This document shows, piece by piece, positions 1 to 5,360 of a stretch of 7,637 nt of DNA. The stretch is taken from assembly GCA_947166165.1 (NCBI GenBank), contig CAMVDK010000150.1:1-7637 (forward strand). The letters run 5' to 3'. The notes below the pieces were generated by a model. It saw only the letters and a program-made list of their open reading frames with translations. It was not told where the DNA came from and searched no databases. Origin of the DNA: an uncultured Porphyromonadaceae bacterium. Lineage in GTDB: Bacteria > Bacteroidota > Bacteroidia > Bacteroidales > Muribaculaceae. The stretch's first letter is position 1, and the number at the start of each line of letters is the position of its first letter. Both the position numbers and the translations under genes were made by a program.

Positions 1-457
1 GCGACACGCCCAGGTCGGCAGCCAGTTTGTCGCTGTTGGCCACCTGCGGCTGCCCGGTGTAGCCTCGGTAGATGCCCATCGGGTAATTATAGGCATGGCT
101 GTCGCCATAGCCCGAGGCATTGCTGTGGATGGAGTAGAACACGTCGGCACCACTGGCGTTGCTCAGCGCCACGATGGTGGACAGGTTCAGGTCGTTGGCC
201 TCTTCGTTTTTGAGGCGGGAGATGCTGGTTCGGTAGCCCTTTTTGCGCAGAATCTCCTGCAAGGCGAATCCTTTCCAGAGATTGGAGTTCGACTCCCAGA
301 ATCCGGCGGTGTCGCCAGCGGCAAAGGGCGGGATGACCACATTGCGGTCGTCGCTGCCGTGGCCGCCGTGGCCGGGGTTGATGTAGACGTGCGGTTGCTG
401 CGCCAGCGCGATGGCGGCAATGAGAAGGGCGGCAGCCGTGAATAGGTGGCGTTTCAT
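1..457 (-). CDS. Secreted N-acetylmuramoyl-L-alanine amidase (Amidase_3 family), C-terminus beyond window
   Basis: Predicted zinc amidase that cleaves the bond between N-acetylmuramic acid and the L-alanine of the peptidoglycan stem peptide; it should act in the periplasm or outside the cell. The ATG is at 457-455 and 152 codons are visible before the left edge, so the 3' end is missing. Residues 1-19 form a signal peptide (MKRH, then a hydrophobic Ala/Leu/Ile stretch, ALA|QQ cleavage). The mature part opens with HVYINPGHGG, the classic first strand and first zinc ligand (His30). The second ligand is probably Glu55 in FWESNSNL, and the third His111 in FYSIHSNASG. KKGYRTSISR and the later LSNASGADVF fit the helix-strand pattern of Amidase_3. 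There is no Shine-Dalgarno. The gene starts 15 nt after the stop of the propeller gene and probably shares its transcript. Family assignment is firm. Any additional C-terminal domains cannot be seen. Confidence 0.9.
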   Translation of the reverse strand, partial: MKRHLFTAAALLIAAIALAQQPHVYINPGHGGHGSDDRNVVIPPFAAGDTAGFWESNSNLWKGFALQEILRKKGYRTSISRLKNEEANDLNLSTIVALSNASGADVFYSIHSNASGYGDSHAYNYPMGIYRGYTGQPQVANSDKLAADLGVS

Positions 458-472
458 GTGCTGATGGGCTTT

Positions 473-1366
473 TCAGGGTTCCACAATGTTGATTTGCATC
501 TCGTAGAGCCGGCCGTCGATGGTGGTGTAGACCAGCTTGCCGTTGGCCGCGGTGGGCTGCATGGTCATCGACGAGGGCGACGTGAGCTCGCGGCTCCACG
601 AGCCGTCGGCTTTGAGCAGCATGATTTGCGACGAGGTGAACTGATGGCCGTCGTCGGTGGCGTGCTGCGCCACGAGGTAGTGGTCGTTGAGCCACGACGG
701 GAACTCGTAGTTGCCCAACTGGGCGAGCAGGTGGCCGTCGAGGTCGATGACGCAGATGCCGCGTTCGGCGGCAAAAAACGCCACGCGCGTGCCGTCGGGC
801 GACAGCGAGGGCCACAAGTAGCCGGCATGCGAGGGCACGGGGCTGTGGGCCTGCTCGCGGCCTGCGCGGCCTATAACCACCGTCGACCCTTCGGTATACA
901 CGCTCACGCCCGCTGTGGCCGGCATCGCCATCGCTTGGCGCCCGGCGCTGAATGCCGCACCGGCCATGGCACGCACCAGGTGCACCGCGCCATGCTGCGG
1001 CGGCATCACCTCGGCGCTGGCCCCGGTGGCGGGGTCGAAGGCGTGGCCGCTGCGGTACACCAGGTTGTGCTCGCCCCGCTGCTGGCCCACGTAGTAAACG
1101 CGCCCGTCGGCGGCGAAACTGGCGTCGAATCCCGCTCCGGCGGCAGTTGTGACCGTGGTCACGGCGCCAGTGGCATAATCATAGAGGCTCAGGCCATTGG
1201 CGTCGGAGTCGGAAAACAGCAGGCGACTGCCATCGGCAGCGAGCACCGGGAACCCCGCCGGCATTTCCAGGTCGGGCAGCAGCCGCCGCGGACCGTTGAT
1301 GTTGACTTGCTGAGCCGCTACGGCCAGCGTGCTGCAAAACAGCAGCGTGAACAATGTGGACTTCAT
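473..1366 (-). CDS. Secreted TolB/PD40-like beta-propeller protein
   Basis: A 297-residue exported protein. Residues 1-17 form a signal peptide (MKSTLFTLLF..., cleavage near AVA|AQQ). The remainder reads as repeated four-stranded blades of the PD40/WD40-like TolB type. Blade-like segments lie at about 38-70 (FPVLAADGSRLLFSDSD, then LSLYDYATG), 80-110 (FDASFAADGRVYYVG), 183-212 (LWPSLSPDGTRVAFF, then ICVIDLDG), 222-255 (FPSWLNDHYLVAQ, then IMLLKADG) and 266-295 (MQPTAANGKLVYTTIDGRLYEM). No catalytic residues are recognisable, so a binding or scaffold role is likely (inference). Cys11 is not in a valid lipobox because Phe precedes it, so I expect a soluble rather than lipidated protein. It is the first gene of a probable two-gene operon with the downstream amidase, suggesting a role in cell-wall turnover or recognition. 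No good promoter consensus was found in the roughly 100 nt upstream of the ATG. Confidence 0.82.
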   Translation of the reverse strand: MKSTLFTLLFCSTLAVAAQQVNINGPRRLLPDLEMPAGFPVLAADGSRLLFSDSDANGLSLYDYATGAVTTVTTAAGAGFDASFAADGRVYYVGQQRGEHNLVYRSGHAFDPATGASAEVMPPQHGAVHLVRAMAGAAFSAGRQAMAMPATAGVSVYTEGSTVVIGRAGREQAHSPVPSHAGYLWPSLSPDGTRVAFFAAERGICVIDLDGHLLAQLGNYEFPSWLNDHYLVAQHATDDGHQFTSSQIMLLKADGSWSRELTSPSSMTMQPTAANGKLVYTTIDGRLYEMQINIVEP

Positions 1367-1464
1367 TGATTGATGATATTGAGAATGTTGTTTTCTGTCA
1401 ATAGCAATAGCCGTGCGTCATGAGCCAAACGGCACCGGGCACTGCGCACCGCACACATCTTGTA

Positions 1465-1500
1465 AATAAATAGCACCGGCGCCGGCCGATGCTATTTATT
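1465..1500 (-). terminator. Intrinsic terminator downstream of rpsA
   Basis: A perfect 11-bp inverted repeat (AATAAATAGCA at 1465-1475, TGCTATTTATT at 1490-1500) encloses a GC-rich centre. Inside it a further CGG/CCG pairing (1477-1479 with 1486-1488) extends the stem past one mismatch. On the minus strand it starts 18 nt after the rpsA stop codon, and the distal arm plus following bases (TATTTATTTACA) give the U-rich tail. It separates rpsA from the propeller-amidase operon. The remaining spacer (1367-1464) shows no clear promoter. Confidence 0.85.
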
Positions 1501-1517
1501 AAATAATGTGTGACTAA

Positions 1518-3305
1518 TCACTCGCCCTTCTCGAGCTTCTCCTTCAGAGCGGCCAGAGCGCTGATGTCGCCCAGGGTGGTCTTCTCGACGGTGGTCGATG
1601 CCACGGGCTCCTCGGCACGCTCGGCGGGCTTGCGCTCGGCGCGGCGGGCCTTGCGGGCCTCACCCTTCTGCTCGTCCTCGAAGATGCGGCTGTGCGAAAG
1701 GATGATGCGCTTGGCGTCCTTGTTGAACTCAATCACCTTGAACTGGAGCTTCTCGTCCTGCTTGGCCTGGGTGCCATCCTCCTTGACGAGGTGCTTGGGC
1801 GTGGCAAAGCCTTCGACTCCGTAGGGCTGCAGGTTGATCACAGCGCCCTTGTCGAGCATCTCGGTGATCACGCCGTCGTGGATGCTGCCCACGGTGAACA
1901 CGGTCTCGAACACGTCCCAGGGGTTCTGCTCAAGCTGCTTGTGGCCGAGGCTCAAGCGACGGTTGTCCTTGTCGATCTCGAGCACAACCACCTCGATGGG
2001 AGCGCCAATCTGGGTGAACTCGCTGGGGTGCTTCACCTTCTTGGTCCACGACAGGTCGCTGATGTGGATCAGGCCATCGACGCCCTCCTCCAGCTCGACA
2101 AACACGCCGAAGTTGGTGAAGTTGCGCACCTTGGCATTGTGGTGCGAGCCCACGGGATACTTGGTCTCGATGTTCTCCCACGGGTCTTCCTTGAGCTGCT
2201 TGATGCCGAGCGACATCTTGCGTTCCTCGCGGTCGAGGGCCAGGATTTGTGCTTCGACCACATCGCCCACCTTCATGAAGTCCTGAGCCGAGCGCAGGTG
2301 CTGGCTCCACGACATCTCGCTCACGTGGATCAGGCCCTCCACACCGGGAGCGACTTCCACAAATGCGCCGTAGTCGTACATCACGACCACCTTGCCGGTG
2401 ACGCGGTCGCCCACCTTGAGGTTGGGGTCGAGCTGCTCCCAGGGATGAGGCATGAGCTGCTTCAGACCCAGGGCAATGCGTTTCTTCTCGTCGTCGAAGT
2501 CGAGGATGACGACGTTGAGCTTCTGGTCGGGTTCGACGACGTCGGCAGGATTGTTGACGCGTCCCCACGACAGGTCGGTGATGTGGATCAGACCGTCCAC
2601 GCCACCCAGGTCGATGAACACACCGTAGCTGGTGATGTTCTTCACGGTGCCCTCGAGCACCTGGCCCTTCTCGAGCTTGGAGATGATCTCCTTCTTCTGC
2701 TGCTCGAGTTCGGCCTCGATGAGCGCCTTGTGGCTCACGACCACGTTCTTGTAGTCCTGGTTGATTTTCACCACCTTGAACTCCATGGTCTTGCCCACAA
2801 ACACGTCGTAGTCGCGGATGGGCTTCACATCAATCTGGCTGCCGGGCAGGAAGGCCTCGATGCCAAACACGTCGACAATCATGCCACCCTTGGTGCGGCA
2901 CTTGACGTAACCCTTGATGACCTCATCCTTCTCAAGCGCTTCGTTAACGCGGTCCCAGCTTTTGGCCATGCGAGCCTTGCGGTGAGAGAGAATCAGCTGG
3001 CCCTTGCGGTCCTCCTGGTTCTCGATGAACACCTCCACGGTGTCGCCCACCTTCAGGTCGGGGTTGTAGCGGAACTCGTTAAAGGGAATGATGCCGTCCG
3101 ACTTCGCACCGATGTTAACCACCACCTCGCGCTTGTTGATCGAGATCACGGTACCTTCGGTCACGTCCTTGTCCTTGAAGTTGCCAAGGCTCTTGTCGTA
3201 GGTTTTTTCCAGTTCCTCATAGGATTTGTCTCGCTTGGAGTCGCCCTTCTCGAAGGCGTCCCAATCGAAATCGGCGATTGGAGAATTTTTTAATTCTTCG
3301 CTCAT
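1518..3305 (-). CDS. rpsA: 30S ribosomal protein S1
   Basis: S1 binds mRNA on the 30S subunit and helps load and unfold transcripts for initiation. That matters especially in Bacteroidota, which rarely use Shine-Dalgarno pairing. The 595-residue protein has six S1 RNA-binding repeats at about 46-110, 126-193, 213-282, 298-369, 384-456 and 471-540. Repeats 3-5 are the most canonical (SYGVFIDLGGVDGLIHITDLSW, GAFVEVAPGVEGLIHVSEMSW, FGVFVELEEGVDGLIHISDLSW, each shown in part). Repeats 1, 2 and 6 are divergent, as usual for S1. The N-terminus (1-45) is acidic. The C-terminal tail (541-595) is charged (RKARRAERKPAERAEE) and ends in a predicted helix, ISALAALKEKL. Length is as expected for Bacteroidales S1, longer than the 557 residues of E. 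coli. The start at 3305 is preceded by an AT-rich leader without Shine-Dalgarno. It has its own promoter and terminator, so it appears monocistronic. Identification is secure. Confidence 0.98.
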   Translation of the reverse strand: MSEELKNSPIADFDWDAFEKGDSKRDKSYEELEKTYDKSLGNFKDKDVTEGTVISINKREVVVNIGAKSDGIIPFNEFRYNPDLKVGDTVEVFIENQEDRKGQLILSHRKARMAKSWDRVNEALEKDEVIKGYVKCRTKGGMIVDVFGIEAFLPGSQIDVKPIRDYDVFVGKTMEFKVVKINQDYKNVVVSHKALIEAELEQQKKEIISKLEKGQVLEGTVKNITSYGVFIDLGGVDGLIHITDLSWGRVNNPADVVEPDQKLNVVILDFDDEKKRIALGLKQLMPHPWEQLDPNLKVGDRVTGKVVVMYDYGAFVEVAPGVEGLIHVSEMSWSQHLRSAQDFMKVGDVVEAQILALDREERKMSLGIKQLKEDPWENIETKYPVGSHHNAKVRNFTNFGVFVELEEGVDGLIHISDLSWTKKVKHPSEFTQIGAPIEVVVLEIDKDNRRLSLGHKQLEQNPWDVFETVFTVGSIHDGVITEMLDKGAVINLQPYGVEGFATPKHLVKEDGTQAKQDEKLQFKVIEFNKDAKRIILSHSRIFEDEQKGEARKARRAERKPAERAEEPVASTTVEKTTLGDISALAALKEKLEKGE

Positions 3306-3371
3306 TTTAAAAAGTTAATAAAATTAGTAAACTATACACTTCGCCAGATTCGTTCCCGGCAAAAGCGGCTG

Positions 3372-3401
3372 CAAAATTACATCAAAATTTTGACTTGACA
3401 A
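3372..3401 (-). promoter_or_regulatory. Bacteroidota-type promoter of rpsA
   Basis: On the minus strand TTG (3401-3399) is followed after 19 bp by TAATTTTG (3379-3372). This matches the Bacteroidota primary sigma factor consensus TTG...TAnnTTTG exactly in both boxes. Transcription should begin near 3366, giving a leader of about 60 nt that becomes very AT-rich just before the ATG at 3305. Confidence 0.85.
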
Positions 3402-3482
3402 TCGTTTGTGACTCATTATTTAAAAAAACGCCACAAACCGACGCAATTTTAGCATTTTTAACAACCATATTCGGTCAAATGC

Positions 3483-3513
3483 TTGCCTGTTCGGAATATT
3501 GTCTATAATTTTG
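3483..3513 (+). promoter_or_regulatory. Bacteroidota-type promoter of the 478-residue secreted protein gene
   Basis: TTG at 3483-3485 and TAATTTTG at 3506-3513, 20 bp apart, match the Bacteroidota consensus. The start point should be near 3520, leaving a leader of about 50 nt before the ATG at 3570. It is divergent from the rpsA promoter; the two -33 boxes are about 80 bp apart in AT-rich DNA where I see no obvious operator. Confidence 0.83.
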
Positions 3514-3569
3514 CTCGTTGAAAAAGAGACATCTTTCATTTTATTATTCACTTCAAAAACCAAAACGAG

Positions 3570-5006
3570 ATGAAGAAAACATTACTCTTCGCTGCGCTTG
3601 CCGCAGCATCGCTGAGCATGAGCGCTCAGTACACCGTGGAGAAGCTGTGGGGCTCGGAAAACGTGCCCGCATCGGCCGACTGCCGCCAGGGCGTGGGCTT
3701 GAACGGCAAGTTCTACATCAACAACAAGGTTGCCGAGGGTCCCGCTGTGATGGTTTACAGCGAGAACGGGCTGGAGAACCAGCAGTTTGAGGGCGGCCTC
3801 AACTGCGGTATCAACATCGACCAGGCCGGCCACGTGATTGTGAGCCTGGCCACGTTCCCCAACGCCGGCAGCTGGCTGTTTGACGACGAGACCCCGATGA
3901 TCCGCGTCATCGACCCCGAGACGGGTGAAGTGACCGACCTGCCCCTGGGTGGCGGTGCCCCCAACGGCGGCCGCCTCGATGTGCTGGGCCGTGCCTATGG
4001 CGACCTGCTCGGTACCGGTGAGCTCTACCTGCCCCTGCTGCCCGCCAACGGTGCCATCAACCGCTACTTCTACGAGGGTGGCGAGGTGCTTGGTGAGGAC
4101 TGCTACGCTCCGCTGCAGAGCCCCGCTGCCAACGCCGACAACATGACCATCATCAACGCTGTGGTCGATGCCGAAGGCAACGACGCCATCTTCTACTATC
4201 AGCGCGGTGGCATGCCCTACCTGTACTACTGGAACGGCGACAACCTGGAGGGTGAGGCCATCAACATCCCCGCCAGTGCTGACGGCATGATCCGTTGCAA
4301 CCAGAACGGTGCCGACTTCTTCGCTTTCGACGGCAAGAACTTCGTGGTGTATCCCTGTGGCGCTGCCAACAACGCCTACTTCGACGGCTTTGGCATCTAC
4401 GAGATCGGCGCCGAGGCTCCCCTGTTCGTGAAAGAGCCCACCATCGCCGCTGCCGCCAATGCCTTCCAGGCCAACTGGCTGAACGCCCAGGTGGTCGAGG
4501 ACGGTGTGCTCATCTATCAGTATGCCCCTGGCAAGAGCATGGAGGTCTACAAGCTGGCTCTGGAGAGCGTTGAGCCCGAGACGCGCACCATCTCCGGTGG
4601 CGTGTTCGATGCCGACGAAGCTCCCATCGAGGGCGTTACGGTGACCGCCACTTGGGTTGCCAACGAGCCCGAAGGCATGAAGCGCGCCGAAGGCGACACC
4701 TTCACCACCACCACCGCTGCCGACGGCAGCTACGAGATCGAGGTGCCCGCCGAAGGCACTTACATGCTCACCTTCGAGAAGGAGGGCTATGTGAGCCAGA
4801 CCCTTCCCGAGCTCGAGGCCGAGTATGTGGTCCTTGAGTCTGACATCGACACCGGTGTGAACGAGGTCAACGCCGCCAAGACCGTGGCCAGCGTGAAGTA
4901 TGTCAACGCTGCCGGCCAGACCAGCGCCAACGCATTCAATGGCGTGAACATCATGGTGACCACCTACACCGACGGCAGCAAGAGCGCCGTGAAGGTGGTG
5001 AAGTAA
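3570..5006 (+). CDS. Secreted protein: propeller-like ectodomain, carboxypeptidase-regulatory-like domain, T9SS-like C-terminal module
   Basis: A 478-residue exported protein of unknown function. Residues 1-19 are a signal peptide (MKKTLLFAAL..., SMSA|QY). Residues about 20-335 are rich in short beta-strands with recurring aromatic, Gly and Asp turns (GVGLNGKFYINNK, GINIDQAGHVIVSLA, MIRVIDPETGE, DAIFYYQRGG, ADFFAFDGKNFVVYP). This resembles a beta-propeller, but I cannot assign a named family. Residues about 340-425 look like a carboxypeptidase-regulatory/CNA-B-like beta-sandwich (ISGGVFDADEAPIEGVTVTA, then AADGSYEIEVPAEGTYMLTF and KEGYVSQ). They include an insertion carrying GMKRAEGD (369-376). 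Residues 430-478 form a C-terminal module (KTVASVKYVNAAGQ, then DGSKSAVKVVK) similar to T9SS sorting domains and close to that of the next gene. Surface display or secretion through the outer membrane is the inferred fate. The gene has its own promoter and terminator. No catalytic motif is visible. Confidence 0.87.
   Translation: MKKTLLFAALAAASLSMSAQYTVEKLWGSENVPASADCRQGVGLNGKFYINNKVAEGPAVMVYSENGLENQQFEGGLNCGINIDQAGHVIVSLATFPNAGSWLFDDETPMIRVIDPETGEVTDLPLGGGAPNGGRLDVLGRAYGDLLGTGELYLPLLPANGAINRYFYEGGEVLGEDCYAPLQSPAANADNMTIINAVVDAEGNDAIFYYQRGGMPYLYYWNGDNLEGEAINIPASADGMIRCNQNGADFFAFDGKNFVVYPCGAANNAYFDGFGIYEIGAEAPLFVKEPTIAAAANAFQANWLNAQVVEDGVLIYQYAPGKSMEVYKLALESVEPETRTISGGVFDADEAPIEGVTVTATWVANEPEGMKRAEGDTFTTTTAADGSYEIEVPAEGTYMLTFEKEGYVSQTLPELEAEYVVLESDIDTGVNEVNAAKTVASVKYVNAAGQTSANAFNGVNIMVTTYTDGSKSAVKVVK
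4857..5003 (+). repeat. C-terminal sorting-like module, copy 1
   Basis: Codons 430-478 of the upstream secreted-protein gene. By hand alignment 31 of 48 positions are identical to codons 513-560 of the neighbouring gene (one gap). Shared landmarks are AKTVASV, YVN, GQ, F.G.N, VT.Y.DG.KS and the terminal KVVK. The layout (V.Y.N..GQ, then G followed by a strand, then DG.KS..KVVK) resembles T9SS type A C-terminal domains, although it is short. Confidence 0.75.
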
Positions 5007-5067
5007 TCACCCCATCGCCTGGTGTGAATCACCATTCAGGTGCATTTTCACCCACCGACCCACATTT

Positions 5068-5122
5068 CGAGAGCCAGTCCCAGCCATGCGCCAAGCATCG
5101 AGCGGGATTGGCTCTCGCTTTT
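5068..5122 (+). terminator. Intrinsic terminator after the 478-residue secreted protein gene
   Basis: A 14-bp stem (CGAGAGCCAGTCCC at 5068-5081 with GGGATTGGCTCTCG at 5104-5117) has a single G-T pair and is followed by CTTTT. The 22-nt loop has a small inner ATGC/GCAT hairpin (5086-5089, 5095-5098). It starts 62 nt after the stop codon, in the sense orientation. With the promoter at 5267 it makes the two secreted-protein genes separate transcription units. Confidence 0.88.
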
Positions 5123-5131
5123 GCATTTAGA

Positions 5132-5207
5132 CTAGAGGATCTAGTTATTCTAGTTGACCTAGAGAATCTAGTTATTCTAGTTGACCTAGAGAATCTAGCC
5201 CTTCTAG
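5132..5207. repeat. Array of nine CTAG tetranucleotides at exact 9-bp spacing
   Basis: CTAG begins at 5132, 5141, 5150, 5159, 5168, 5177, 5186, 5195 and 5204, always 9 bp apart. The 5-nt spacers are AGGAT, TTATT, TTGAC, AGAAT, TTATT, TTGAC, AGAAT and CCCTT. The three units from 5141 form a 27-bp block repeated perfectly at 5168-5194. The array lies 9 bp beyond the terminator tail and about 60 bp upstream of the next -33 box. CTAG reads the same on both strands, so the array has no obvious orientation. The rest of this 354-nt spacer (5007-5067, 5208-5266) is AT-rich in its second half and holds no gene that I can support. Confidence 0.95.
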
Positions 5208-5266
5208 ATTTTGCAGCATTTTTCCAGCAAATTTTTAGCCATTAAACAAATTTTAATCATTCAAAA

Positions 5267-5298
5267 TTGTGCTGTTTGGAAAAATGATAGTAAATTTG
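5267..5298 (+). promoter_or_regulatory. Bacteroidota-type promoter of the 560-residue secreted protein gene
   Basis: TTG at 5267-5269, 21 bp, then TAAATTTG at 5291-5298, matching TAnnTTTG. The start point should be near 5305, giving a leader of about 55 nt before the ATG at 5361. The 20 bases from 5291 match the equivalent bases of the previous secreted gene (from 3506) at 16 positions. Confidence 0.82.
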
Positions 5299-5360
5299 TG
5301 CTTTGAAAAATTGGAATCAATTATCAACCTAATTATTAACTACCCAAAACAGTAAAGATT

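Noticed and set aside
87..815. Minus-strand open frame of 242 codons spanning the amidase-propeller junction
   Set aside because: It is an out-of-frame reading across both real genes, Arg/His/Pro-rich, without recognisable domains.
1325..1366. Lipoprotein signal in the propeller protein (Cys11)
   Set aside because: The residue before Cys is Phe and the preceding residues do not fit a lipobox; an ordinary signal-peptidase I site (AVA|AQQ) is better.
446..1369. Plus-strand open frame of 307 codons opposite the propeller gene
   Set aside because: The minus-strand reading has a signal peptide, PD40-like blades and operon spacing. The plus reading is a shadow with His/Arg/Gly-rich composition.
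1692..3293. Long plus-strand open frame of 533 codons opposite rpsA
   Set aside because: It is antisense to a certain S1 gene. The lack of stops follows from GC-rich, biased codon use, and its translation is a low-complexity His/Leu/Val/Asp pattern with no family resemblance.
5024..5245. 73-codon open frame through the terminator and CTAG array, giving a Leu-rich repeat-like peptide
   Set aside because: It runs through a strong intrinsic terminator, has no promoter or start context, and its LVILVDLEN-type repeat follows directly from the 9-bp DNA period being a multiple of three.
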